Below, one piece after another: positions 1-8,369 of a stretch of 64,000 nt of DNA (within the stretch, counting starts at the first letter, position 1; each line of letters opens with the position of its first letter). The translations under genes were made by a program, and so were the position numbers. Where the stretch lies: assembly GCA_041399085.1 (NCBI GenBank), contig JAWKTM010000007.1, positions 1 to 64,000 of the forward strand, given 5' to 3'. Source of the stretch: JAWKTM01 sp041399085. Its GTDB lineage: Bacteria > Planctomycetota > Planctomycetia > Pirellulales > Pirellulaceae. A model generated the notes under the pieces. The model did no database searches. It was not told the DNA's origin and worked only from the letters and a program-made list of their open reading frames with translations.

Positions 1-392
1 AACACGTGGCCGACAACCAACAAGTGCGGCGGTTGTTGGTGGACCAGCAGCGGCGATGGGGAGAGACCGGTGATGTGGTCGCCGAAGGCCGCGATCAAGG
101 CACGGTGGCTTTTCCCCAAGCCGAATGCAAAATCTTCCTGACCGCGTCGGCCGCCGAACGAGCTCGCCGCCGGCAGCAGGATTTGGCTTCGCGCGGCGAG
201 CAAGTCGAGTTCGCCACCTTGTTAGCTCAGCAGAATCGCCGCGACGCCGAGGACGCTTCGCGCCCGGTCGGGGCGCTGCAACAAGCGTCCGATGCCAAGG
301 TGCTCGATACCGACGGACTCACGCCGGAACAAGTGGTCGAGCGGTTGGTGGATTTGGTCCGCACGGCACAAGCAGGCTCGACGCGGGTTTGA
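1..392 (+). CDS. cmk: Cytidylate kinase, C-terminal part (5' end outside window)
   Basis: The last ~130 residues of a (d)CMP kinase, which phosphorylates CMP/dCMP with ATP in pyrimidine nucleotide salvage. The reading frame is open from the left edge, so the true start is upstream; the GTG near position 6 is internal. The signature EGRDQGTVAFP followed by KIFLTAS and the arginine-rich RARRR segment matches the CMP-binding and LID regions of the family. The stop is at 390-392. The gene converges on the rhodanese gene, with a palindromic element between them. Confidence 0.88.
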   Translation, partial: HVADNQQVRRLLVDQQRRWGETGDVVAEGRDQGTVAFPQAECKIFLTASAAERARRRQQDLASRGEQVEFATLLAQQNRRDAEDASRPVGALQQASDAKVLDTDGLTPEQVVERLVDLVRTAQAGSTRV

Positions 393-401
393 TGGTGCGG
401 T

Positions 402-430
402 CGACTCAGCAGGAGCTTCGGACTCCCGGG
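402..430. repeat. Palindromic element related to the 32-bp repeat at 60220-60379
   Basis: A single copy of a sequence of the form CTCAGCAGGAG-CTTCGGA-CTCCCGGG, with inverted arms around GGAG/CTCC. It sits in the 46-bp gap between the convergent ends of cmk and the rhodanese gene. The same core is repeated five times between clpB and the deacylase gene, also a convergent pair. It may fold in transcripts from both sides and help end transcription. Confidence 0.5.
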
Positions 431-438
431 TGGGTTCG

Positions 439-780
439 TTACTGATAGCGCGGCACGTCGGTGTCGATTTCTTGCGACCAAGCGTCTATGCCGCCGGCCA
501 TGTTTTGCACTTGGTTAAAGCCCTGGCCGCGAAGCCACTGAGTGACTTGCATGCTGCGGCCGCCGTGATGGCAATGGATCACCAAATGTTGTTCGCTTAG
601 CGGTTCCAGCTCTCCGAACCGACTTTGAATCTCGCTCATCGGCAGCAGCCGGGCCCCTTCGATCCGAGCGAAGTCGTACTCGACCTGCTCGCGGCAATCG
701 ATCAGCACGAACTCATGTTGTTCGTCCAACCATTGTTTCACGGTTTGGACATCGACGTTCAGCGGCAGGGAATCACTCAT
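439..780 (-). CDS. Rhodanese-like domain protein
   Basis: A 113-residue single-domain rhodanese, a sulfur-carrier or sulfurtransferase fold probably acting in the cytoplasm. It begins with LPLNVDVQTVKQWLDE, has the D-C-R-E-Q-x-E-Y segment typical of the fold, and carries an active-site loop C-H-H-G-G-R with the catalytic cysteine. The frame is open further upstream to 864, but those residues are basic and low-complexity; the ATG at 780 (MSDSLPLNV) gives the usual length. The Shine-Dalgarno sequence is weak. No substrate can be inferred from the context. Confidence 0.82.
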   Translation of the reverse strand: MSDSLPLNVDVQTVKQWLDEQHEFVLIDCREQVEYDFARIEGARLLPMSEIQSRFGELEPLSEQHLVIHCHHGGRSMQVTQWLRGQGFNQVQNMAGGIDAWSQEIDTDVPRYQ

Positions 781-1067
781 GGCTTTTCGTTGGGCTCGGG
801 CGGAGGGAAATCGAAATGCGGGCAGGGCGAAATTGCGCGTCGGACGGTTCGGCCGCAGCGTCATGTCGCCGAGCTATGATACGGCATTGTCTCGGCGACT
901 GTATCCCGCTTCACGGTCGCGAAGCGGGCCTTATGTCGCTGCCTCGCCGGTTGGCGGCAAGTGGTCTAAAATCCGACGCGATGTCCGCCGGATGATTCGC
1001 CGAGCGGGCGGGGTTTGACCAACGATGTTGTTTCCTTGTTGATGTCTCCTAGAAGAAGAGGCCGAAG

Positions 1068-1628
1068 ATGTTTCGCTTTCCCAAGTTTTGGATGTTGGCG
1101 GTCGGATGTTGTTTGGCGATGCCGTTTGTCGGCTGCAATTCGGCGACGCAAGACGCGCCCCAAGCTGAATCCGAGACCGATCACGATCATGCCGGACACG
1201 ACCACGGTCATGACGAGGGTCACGATCACGGACACAGCCACGAGGCTTTGGGACCGCACGGCGGCCACTTGTTGGAGCTGGGCCAAGAGCAATATCACGC
1301 TGAATGGACTCACGACGAAAACGCCAAATCGGTCACGGTTTACTTTTTGGACGGCGAGGCGAAGGAGTCCGTTGCCGTTGAACCGGAATCGGCCAAAATC
1401 GAAGTGGTCATCGAAGGCAAGGAGCCGACGACTTACAACCTGAAACCGGTCGGCGAGGGTGCCGATGCCGGTTACGAACACCAGGACGGAGCGTTGCTGA
1501 CCGGCTTGAACATGGTCGGCCACGGCGTGCAAGCGAAGTTGATGGTCACAATCGAAGGCCAGCCGTTCGAGGCCGAGTTCCAGCACCTAGAGCACGATCA
1601 CGGCCACGACCACGGCCACGCTCACTAG
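1068..1628 (+). CDS. Histidine-rich lipoprotein, probable metal binder
   Basis: A 186-residue predicted lipoprotein: a hydrophobic signal (residues 7-22) ends in the lipobox FVGC. Directly after it lies an Asp/His-rich stretch (about residues 38-65, repeated DHGH units) and the C-terminus ends in a second such tail (EHDHGHDHGHAH). Between them is a ~100-residue acidic beta-rich domain seen in other planctomycete proteins but without a named function to me. The His clusters suggest periplasmic binding or buffering of Zn, Ni, Co or Cu. An AGAAGAAGAGG stretch lies upstream of the ATG. The function is inferred from composition only. Confidence 0.72.
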   Translation: MFRFPKFWMLAVGCCLAMPFVGCNSATQDAPQAESETDHDHAGHDHGHDEGHDHGHSHEALGPHGGHLLELGQEQYHAEWTHDENAKSVTVYFLDGEAKESVAVEPESAKIEVVIEGKEPTTYNLKPVGEGADAGYEHQDGALLTGLNMVGHGVQAKLMVTIEGQPFEAEFQHLEHDHGHDHGHAH

Positions 1629-3207
1629 AGCCGCATAACGTGTTTGAGGCATACCGTCCCTGGGGCATGCCGTGCCTGGGGTCGTAGCGAAGCGAAGCCC
1701 CCAGACGCAACGGACTGGGCTCGTTGATCGACACCGAGCACGTTGAGCTTTGCTCAGCCCCGGGCAAACGTGGGACTATCGTCTCGTCTTCGCCGTTCAG
1801 GCTGCGGACGACGGACTGCTGCCAAGCTTCCAGCGCGCGACTCATGGTGGCAACTCGCTCTGGCTGATCGGCCGCTAAGTCGCGCGACTCCTCGCGGTCG
1901 GCTACTAGATCGTAAAGTTCAAACCGAGGCTGCTGGCCTTTGTTGCCGGCGATGCGATGCAGCTTGAAGCGGCCGTCGCGCCAAGCGGCATGGCCCGGAA
2001 ACGAATCCAACGGATACTGCTTCTCGTACTTGGCCGATTCCGGCAGCGTCGCTTCGCTTTCCGCGTCGGACGCTTGTTCCTTCGCCAGCTCGGCCAGCAG
2101 TTGCGAGCTGCGCACCGGTTGGCCCGGCGCCGGATAGTCCCAGAATCCCAGCGGCTTCGTTCGCTCGGACAACGAGCCTTCGATCAACGGCACGAGGCTC
2201 ATTCCATCCAGCGGTTCCGGCTGCCCTTCCACCTTGGCTCCAGCTAAAGCGACCAGCGTCGGATAAATGTCGACAGTCGAAGCCGGCAGATCGCTCACTC
2301 GATGCTCGCGAATCTTCGCCGGCCATTCCAAAATCGCCGGTACGCGAAGGCCGCCTTCCCAGACGCTTCCCTTCTTACCGCGCAGGCCGCCGGTCGATCC
2401 GACGCCTTGAGCTCCGTTGTCGCTGGTGTACCAGACCAGCGTGTTGTCGGCCAAACCGAGTTGGCGAAGCTCGTCGCGCAACTGGCCCATTGCCAAATCG
2501 ATCCCCGTGATCTCGCCCAGATAGTTTTGCAGCGCCGGGCGTTCGTTCGGGTAGCGTTTGCGGATCTCTTCGCTGGCGATGTGAGGCAGGTGCGGCGAGC
2601 CGAACCAGACAACCGCGAGAAACGGTTGCTCGCGCCGTGCCGCGTCGCGAATGAATTCGATCGCCGCGTCCATCGCCACGCGGCTGCTTTCGCCTTGCGT
2701 CTGCACGGCCTTGCCGTTTCGCGACATCATCGCGTCGTTCTCGTAGAAATTCGGACTCGACAGCCACTGGTCGAAGCCGGATTGACCTGGGCTGACGGGG
2801 CTGCTGGCTCGCACGCTTCCCAAATGCCACTTGCCGAAATGCCCGGTCGTGTAGCCCGCCTCGCGCAGCGCCTCGGCGATCGTCACCTCTTCCGGCCGTA
2901 ACGTGTATCCCCACTTGAAACAGCCAAAACGATTCGGATGGCGTCCGGTCATCACACTTCCCCGCGTGGGCGAACAGACCGGCGCGGCGGCATAGAAGTG
3001 ATCCATTCGCAACGCCCCTCCGGCCATCGCGTCCAGATTCGGCGTCTGAATCGTCGGGTGACCGTTGTAAGCCACATCGCCCCAACCTTGATCGTCGGCC
3101 ATGCAGAGCACGAAATTGGGCCGCGTTTCGGCTGCGATGAGCAAGCGGGTGCAGCCAACCGCCATGAGAGACAGAACCAGCCAACGGCATGCGAGCGAAC
3201 GTATCAT
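1546..3207 (-). CDS. Secreted sulfatase (formylglycine-dependent, arylsulfatase family)
   Basis: A sulfatase of the alkaline phosphatase superfamily, hydrolysing sulfate esters probably of polysaccharides. The sequence shows a signal peptide (MIRSLACRWLVLSLMAVG, start chosen at 3207 because the nine to fifteen residues before it are not hydrophobic), the N-terminal metal-binding segment MADDQGWGD, and the core motif C-S-P-T-R whose cysteine is converted to formylglycine, followed by GKWHLG. The usual C-terminus ends near WQQSVVRSLNGED. Here the frame continues ~90 atypical residues and overlaps the 3' end of the convergent lipoprotein gene by 83 bp, so the native stop (about 1770-1790) has probably been lost by an indel or substitution. 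Confidence 0.9.
   Translation of the reverse strand: MIRSLACRWLVLSLMAVGCTRLLIAAETRPNFVLCMADDQGWGDVAYNGHPTIQTPNLDAMAGGALRMDHFYAAAPVCSPTRGSVMTGRHPNRFGCFKWGYTLRPEEVTIAEALREAGYTTGHFGKWHLGSVRASSPVSPGQSGFDQWLSSPNFYENDAMMSRNGKAVQTQGESSRVAMDAAIEFIRDAARREQPFLAVVWFGSPHLPHIASEEIRKRYPNERPALQNYLGEITGIDLAMGQLRDELRQLGLADNTLVWYTSDNGAQGVGSTGGLRGKKGSVWEGGLRVPAILEWPAKIREHRVSDLPASTVDIYPTLVALAGAKVEGQPEPLDGMSLVPLIEGSLSERTKPLGFWDYPAPGQPVRSSQLLAELAKEQASDAESEATLPESAKYEKQYPLDSFPGHAAWRDGRFKLHRIAGNKGQQPRFELYDLVADREESRDLAADQPERVATMSRALEAWQQSVVRSLNGEDETIVPRLPGAEQSSTCSVSINEPSPLRLGASLRYDPRHGMPQGRYASNTLCGSSERGRGRGRDRALGAGTRPRTAGLRL
1648..1704. terminator. 16-bp direct repeat and hairpin between convergent genes
   Basis: Two 16-bp copies of GGCAT(A/G)CCGT(C/G)CCTGG lie at 1648-1679. 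They are followed by a stem CTGGGG (1676-1681) pairing with CCCCAG (1699-1704). The block is just after the stop of the His-rich lipoprotein. No T-run follows, so an intrinsic terminator is only a possibility. Confidence 0.35.
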
Positions 3208-3362
3208 CGAAATCAAACTCCCGGATGGGGGCACAACCCAAGTCGGCACGCGCCAACTTGCCGCTCCCCATTGCAGTCAATCGAGTCGCCACAATCAACC
3301 GCCGCGGGAAACTATCACGAGCCGCGACGATGGTAGCTCGGCCGTAACAAGCGTGAGAACCG

Positions 3363-3659
3363 CTACTTCTGCTTGCGAATCCACGGGATGAACTTCGCCA
3401 GTTCAGGATGCTCGCGCAGCAGATCAATCGAATGGAAGTGCCGCCCCAACTCTTTCTCGTCGGGTATAAACCGGTGAATCGCCAAGTGGCAGTCGCGGCA
3501 CACGGAGATGGTTGTTTGCATCTGCTCGCGCGTGAATCGTTTCTTGAACCACTTGTTGCTGTGCAGCGTGCGAGGAATCAAATGGTGCTCGGTTGTTCCC
3601 CGCTTCGTAACGCGACCGCACAGCCGACACGGTTGAACTTCAGACGACGTGGTAGCCAT
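3363..3659 (-). CDS. Small HNH-like zinc protein
   Basis: A 98-residue protein with an N-terminal C-R-L-C pair, then EHHLIPR, and a C-terminal C-R-D-C-H pair followed by AIH. This is the ββα-metal arrangement of HNH endonucleases with a structural zinc site. The start at 3659 (MATTSSEV) gives the compact domain; an upstream ATG at 3686 would add nine residues. Stand-alone HNH proteins of this size occur in many bacteria, and their role here is unknown. The downstream stop lies against the region of the sulfatase start. Confidence 0.72.
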   Translation of the reverse strand: MATTSSEVQPCRLCGRVTKRGTTEHHLIPRTLHSNKWFKKRFTREQMQTTISVCRDCHLAIHRFIPDEKELGRHFHSIDLLREHPELAKFIPWIRKQK

Positions 3660-3694
3660 GCGAACAAACACTGCGCACGAGAACAAGAAACGAA

Positions 3695-3735
3695 AAAACC
3701 AGCGACGGCAAATTATAGCGGCCGTCGCTGGTTTT
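3695..3735 (-). terminator. Rho-independent terminator of the repeat-rich secreted protein gene
   Basis: A perfect 14-bp stem (AAAACCAGCGACGG with CCGTCGCTGGTTTT) and a 13-nt loop. On the minus strand it is followed by a run of six T. It lies 28 bp after the stop of the gene at 3763-5145. Confidence 0.85.
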
Positions 3736-3762
3736 GAAGTTCTCGAATGTGAGCCGCGAGCA

Positions 3763-5145
3763 TTAGGCCGCGTTGTCGTCGCCGGGCAATCGCAGCGGAG
3801 GTAGCACGGGCTTCAACGAAGGCCGTCCCGTGGGCTGACGATCTTCCGCCGCGCCGCTCTCTTGACCCGCGCCAGCATTGCCCGACCAACCTTGTCCACC
3901 GGCGGGAGTTGGCTCCTGAGCCGGCCGAGTCATCACACCGCCCGAAGATGGCGCGGATTGGATAATGGAAGAGCCGCTCGATAGCACCGAGCCAGCACAA
4001 GGGACATCGCCACAGGGGCTCGTGGGCACTCGCATGGTAACGGTGCGAGGCACCAGCCGAGTCGTCACGTGCGGAACCCACTTGGCCACGGTGTGAGGCT
4101 CTTGAACCGATCGAGTTTCGGTCACCATGCGGCAAACCTTGACCGGGATCTGCTCGACGCGTTCCTCATACTCATAACGATAAGAGGTCACAGGAATCTT
4201 TTGAACAATCTCCTGCTCCACCCAACGGCAAGTCTGTACGGGCACCTTATAGTTCACCCGTTCCACAACGGGCCGACGCACTTCATAAGGAACCTTACGT
4301 ACCTGTTCTTCTTGTTGGATGCGGCACACTTGCACCGGCACTTGAGTCGTCACGACTTCGTCCACATAACGTGTTACCTGTACCGGCACCTCGGTGTTTA
4401 CCAGTTTCTGCACATACTGAGTCTGCGGCACTTGTCGAGCGACCACGTTCGGCACATAAACCCGCTGTGTGACTAACTGCGACGGCGCTTGGGTTGGCGT
4501 CCAGTGTAGGCCGCCTCGCTGCCATACAACCGCGCCGGTGACCGGATCGGTGTAATACTGGCCCGACAGCCATTGCAAACGGTTTCGAGTCGGCCCGGTT
4601 TGACAAACTTGTTGGTCGACGAAATAGCCTTGATCCACCATTTCGGTGCGCATCGTCGTGACCGGCTCGACCACGCATTGCTGTTGAGTCTGCATCACGG
4701 TCTCTTGAACCGGGCGTCGAACCACATGCTGTTGTTCGCGCATCTCGGTTTCCGTGACGGGCCTTTGCACCAAGTACCGTTCCTCGCGCTCGGCCGTTTC
4801 GGTCACATAGCTGACACGATCGTAGCTGCGATCTTCATAAGTCGTCTCAGTCACCGGTCGGCGGACCGTGTAACGTTGTTCGCGCGTGCTGGTCTCCATC
4901 ACCGGCTTGGCGACACGATATCGTCGCTCGCGCATCTCTGTCTCCCACACAGGACGTTGTGTGGTGACTTGACGTTCTTGCAAGACCGTTTCGTACTGTA
5001 ATCGGTACGAAGTGACTTGCTGTTGGTCGTACACCGTTTGATAGACCATTCGGTACGACTGGCAACTTCCGCATGACTGGCCATACGCCGCCACTGGCGC
5101 CAATGCCATACAGAGGATGCCTCCTAATTGCCACCAGGTATTCAT
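3763..5145 (-). CDS. Secreted protein with tandem RPV-ET repeats (planctomycete type)
   Basis: A 460-residue exported protein of the repeat type common in planctomycetes, of unknown function and probably at the cell surface. A signal peptide (residues 1-22, ending AAYGQ) precedes a cysteine pair (SCGSC). Residues ~30-170 consist of degenerate units of about 16-22 residues with the pattern R-Y-x-V-x-R-P-V-x-E-T; a second block (~220-370) has V-P-V-Q-V-C-R and Y-E-V/Y-E-R variants. The block between carries W-Q-R-G-G-L-H-W. Codons for Tyr, Gln, Arg, Thr and Val dominate. The tail (~380-460) is Gly/Pro/Ser-rich and probably disordered. A strong terminator follows. Confidence 0.78.
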   Translation of the reverse strand: MNTWWQLGGILCMALAPVAAYGQSCGSCQSYRMVYQTVYDQQQVTSYRLQYETVLQERQVTTQRPVWETEMRERRYRVAKPVMETSTREQRYTVRRPVTETTYEDRSYDRVSYVTETAEREERYLVQRPVTETEMREQQHVVRRPVQETVMQTQQQCVVEPVTTMRTEMVDQGYFVDQQVCQTGPTRNRLQWLSGQYYTDPVTGAVVWQRGGLHWTPTQAPSQLVTQRVYVPNVVARQVPQTQYVQKLVNTEVPVQVTRYVDEVVTTQVPVQVCRIQQEEQVRKVPYEVRRPVVERVNYKVPVQTCRWVEQEIVQKIPVTSYRYEYEERVEQIPVKVCRMVTETRSVQEPHTVAKWVPHVTTRLVPRTVTMRVPTSPCGDVPCAGSVLSSGSSIIQSAPSSGGVMTRPAQEPTPAGGQGWSGNAGAGQESGAAEDRQPTGRPSLKPVLPPLRLPGDDNAA

Positions 5146-5948
5146 GTGCGTCTCACCTCACCGAAACAACCGAGAAGAACCTCGAATGGTCCGCGACGAG
5201 CCTCCCGCCGTTCCGCGCAACCGGATATCCGTGTAACCGGATAGACGTGTGTTGCGAAGTCATATTCGCAAACGACATGCCTGCCCCCGCGCATGCCTTG
5301 ATACATTTGAGTGTGGCGGACAATCGCTCGGCTGGCAAATGGCTAAATCATGGGAAAAATCATCATCCAAGCGGCAAGCATCGTGGCGGCAACAGCTTAC
5401 GGCGGGAAAAATTGTTTGAAGATTTTTCAACCGCTTGCCGACTTAAAGAGTCCGCATATTTTCACTGATTCTTCAGGCTTACTCAGTGTGAAGTGCTAGC
5501 TGATATAACCGTTATAACCGACAGGGTAACGGCCGTGTGCGTTCATACCATGAATCGTGAAGCAGCAGCGACGTGCACCGACGATGAAGCTCCCGTCGCT
5601 CGCACTTTAATCGAAGGAACGGGGTGGTCCTCGCCTACGGCTGCGGGTTAAACGACGGAGTAGATTGGTCCTCGCCTTCGGCTGCGGGTTAAACGACGGA
5701 GTAGATTGGTCCTCGCCTACGGCTGCGGGTTAAACGAAGTTTCGTTGAGGATCGTCGCCGGGATTCCGACCGTGTGGCGGGGCTGTGTTCGGCCGGCGTG
5801 TTGCCGTTGATCGTGGCTTGATGGGCGAGTAATAATGTTTGTGCGGGTTTGCGGCCGTTGTTGCGCTCGCCGCGGACTCGCCCACCTTCCCGCCCATTTC
5901 GGCGCGACGCATCCCGCGTCGCGCTCCCGCCTACCCGAGACGCCGCTG
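5146..5948. other. Non-coding interval (~800 bp)
   Basis: No convincing gene. It lies between two divergently transcribed genes, so it should hold both promoters. It contains the 41-bp tandem repeat described separately and a short palindrome ATAACCGTTAT near 5503-5515. The frame of the downstream gene is open from 5835, but residues before 5949 look non-coding. Confidence 0.6.
5625..5737. repeat. 41-bp tandem repeat, 2.8 copies
   Basis: Three copies begin with TGGTCCTCGCC(T)(A/T)CGG and include GGCTGCGGGTTAAACGA; they start at 5625, 5666 and 5707. Copies 1 and 2 differ at one base (A/T), and copy 3 diverges after 5736. The near identity points to recent duplication. Confidence 0.9.
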
Positions 5949-8369
5949 ATGTTGCGACTTCGATTTTTTGTCAGCCCGCTACTGGTTGTCGCCTTTTGGT
6001 CGCTTGCCGCCAACGCAGCGGCGGCCGAACCGGCTCCGCAATTCGTTGGCATGGCCAGCGAGTTCGTCAAGCGGCACTGCTTGGATTGTCACAGCGGCAG
6101 CGAACCGGCGGCCGGCGTGCCGCTGGACATCTATCGCGACAACGATTCGCTGGTGAAGGACCGCAAGGTCTGGGACCGCGTGTTGGAAATGGTCGAGTTC
6201 GGCCAGATGCCGCCCGAGGATGCCGAACAGCCGAAGGACGAGGACGTGGCTCAATTCGTGCAACTCGTCAAATCGGTGTTTGACTATCACGATCTGCACG
6301 CCAAGCCCGATCCGGGGCGAGTCACCATGCGGCGGCTGAACCGCAACGAATACAACAACACGATTCGCGACCTGGTGGGCGTCGACTTCAATCCGGCCGA
6401 AGACTTCCCGCAGGACGACATCGGTCACGGATTCGACAACATCGGCGATGTCCTGACGCTCTCGCCCGTGCTGATGGAACGCTACTTGGCGGCGGCCGAG
6501 AGCATCGTGCGGCGAGCCATCGTGCCGAATCCGCCCGCGCCGCCGAAGCGAGCCATATCGGGCCGATATACCGAACCGGCTGGCGGCGACGTTTCGACCG
6601 GCCGTTTTCGCCCGATATCGAATCGTCCCAGTGAAAAGCCGACCGAGACGGGCCCGGTGTTCACTCGCTACAAAATCCCCGATGGCGAATACATCTTTCG
6701 CACGCGAATCTACGCGACTCGCGAAGGTGACGACCAGCGGCCGGTTCGTTTCGCCGTATTGGCTTGCAGCCCAACGCTGACCGACGGCGCGGCGACGGAC
6801 GCCGAAGCCGACTCGCTATTCGGTTTGGCGGTCAACGGTCTGCGGCCGTTTCGCATTGTCCATTCGGGCGAAGTGACGGCGAGCAACGACGAGAAGGACG
6901 CTCAGACGATCGAAATCAAGTTGCCGATCGTGCCCGGTTTGGATCGCACGGCGATTGCCTTGTACAAGCCGGCCGAAGGCGAGAGCCACGCGACCTTGCA
7001 TATCGAGCACCTGTCGCTCGAAGGTCCGTTGGACACGCGGCCCGAATCGCATCGGCGGCTGTTGGCTTGCGACCCCAATGCCGATCGAGCGACGCAGACT
7101 CGCGAAGTCCTGCGGCGGTTCATGACGCGAGCCTATCGGCGGCCGGCGACGGATGCGGAAGTCGAGAGGCTGGCGGAGTTCGTGGCCGCGGCGGAAGCGG
7201 ACGGAGCCAAGTGGGAAGCCGCGATGCAGTTGGCGATCCAAGCCGTGTTGGTCTCGCCGAAGTTTCTGTTCCGAGTCGAGCTGGAAGCGGACGCGGCTGG
7301 CGACGAAGTGATCCCGCTGAACGAATTCCAAATCGCGTCGCGGTTGAGTTATTTTCTGTGGAGCACCATGCCGGACGACGAGCTGTTGGAGTTGGCCCAG
7401 CGCGGCGAATTAAGTAAGCAGATCGACGCTCAAGTGCGGCGGATGTTGGCCGATCCGCGAGCCGATCAGTTGGTCGAGCATTTCGCGCTACAGTGGCTGC
7501 AAATCAAGCGGCTGGAGACGTTCGCGCCGGACAAGGAATTGTTTCCGATGTTCGACGACGATCTTCGCGGCGCGATGCTCGACGAAACGCGGCTATTCTT
7601 CGCCGCCGTGATGCGCGAGGATCGCAGCATCCTCGAACTGCTGCATTCGGACTTCACCTATTTGAACGAACCGCTGGCTCGGCACTACGGCCTGACGGAC
7701 GCGTTCCGGGCGGCCGGCGGCAGCGTCGGGCGAGGTCGTTCGCGGCGCAATGGTGGCGGCGATGAATTTGTGCGAGTCAGCTTGCCGGACGCCAGCCGCG
7801 GCGGACTGTTGACCCAAGCCAGCGTGCTCACGGTCACGTCCAACCCGACGCGCACTTCGCCTGTGAAACGCGGTCGCTGGGTGCTCGAGCAACTGCTCGG
7901 TTCGCCGCCGCCTCCACCGCCGCCCAACGTGCCGGAATTGGAAGCCCAGAAGGAAAAGCTCACCGGTTCGTTGCGGGAACGGATGGAACAGCATCGCCAA
8001 AATCCGGCGTGTGCCAGTTGCCACGCCCGCATGGACCCGCTCGGATTCGCCTTCGAGAATTTCGACGCCGTAGGCCGGTTCCGCGTAAAGGACGGCGAAT
8101 ACGACATCGATCCGTCGGGCGAGTTGCCGGGCGGCCAAACGTTTGCCGGGCCGGGCGAGCTGAAGCAAATCTTGCAAGGCCGCAAGCAGATGTTCGCCCG
8201 CTGCCTGACTGAGAAGATGATGACTTACGCCCTCGGCCGCGGTTTGGAGTATTACGACCGACCGGCCGTGAATCGCATCGTCCGGCAGTTGGAGGCAAAC
8301 GACTTCAAATTCTCGACGCTGGTCGTGGAGATCGTCAGCAGCGATCCGTTCCGTCTGCGACGATCCTAA
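5949..8369 (+). CDS. DUF1587/DUF1592/DUF1588/DUF1585 cytochrome c-like secreted protein
   Basis: A large exported planctomycete protein (806 residues). The signal peptide MLRLRFFVSPLLVVAFWSLA marks the start at ATG 5949. A heme-binding C-L-D-C-H follows at about residue 40 (Planctomycete cytochrome region). Then come DUF1587 (MRRLNRNEYNNTIRDLVG, near residue 123), a carbohydrate-binding-like middle, DUF1595, DUF1592 (ASRLSYFLWSTMPDDEL), DUF1588 with a second C-A-S-C-H near residue 688 and MDPLGFAFENFD, and DUF1585 at the end. These proteins usually lie next to a DUF1552 gene; none is seen here. Its stop overlaps the stop of the convergent dehydrogenase gene by 4 bp. The biochemical role of the family is not established. 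Confidence 0.9.
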   Translation: MLRLRFFVSPLLVVAFWSLAANAAAAEPAPQFVGMASEFVKRHCLDCHSGSEPAAGVPLDIYRDNDSLVKDRKVWDRVLEMVEFGQMPPEDAEQPKDEDVAQFVQLVKSVFDYHDLHAKPDPGRVTMRRLNRNEYNNTIRDLVGVDFNPAEDFPQDDIGHGFDNIGDVLTLSPVLMERYLAAAESIVRRAIVPNPPAPPKRAISGRYTEPAGGDVSTGRFRPISNRPSEKPTETGPVFTRYKIPDGEYIFRTRIYATREGDDQRPVRFAVLACSPTLTDGAATDAEADSLFGLAVNGLRPFRIVHSGEVTASNDEKDAQTIEIKLPIVPGLDRTAIALYKPAEGESHATLHIEHLSLEGPLDTRPESHRRLLACDPNADRATQTREVLRRFMTRAYRRPATDAEVERLAEFVAAAEADGAKWEAAMQLAIQAVLVSPKFLFRVELEADAAGDEVIPLNEFQIASRLSYFLWSTMPDDELLELAQRGELSKQIDAQVRRMLADPRADQLVEHFALQWLQIKRLETFAPDKELFPMFDDDLRGAMLDETRLFFAAVMREDRSILELLHSDFTYLNEPLARHYGLTDAFRAAGGSVGRGRSRRNGGGDEFVRVSLPDASRGGLLTQASVLTVTSNPTRTSPVKRGRWVLEQLLGSPPPPPPPNVPELEAQKEKLTGSLRERMEQHRQNPACASCHARMDPLGFAFENFDAVGRFRVKDGEYDIDPSGELPGGQTFAGPGELKQILQGRKQMFARCLTEKMMTYALGRGLEYYDRPAVNRIVRQLEANDFKFSTLVVEIVSSDPFRLRRS

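Noticed and set aside
4069..5001. Long open frames antisense to the repeat-rich secreted protein
   Set aside because: They are His/Leu-rich shadows of the repeats on the other strand and have no start signals.
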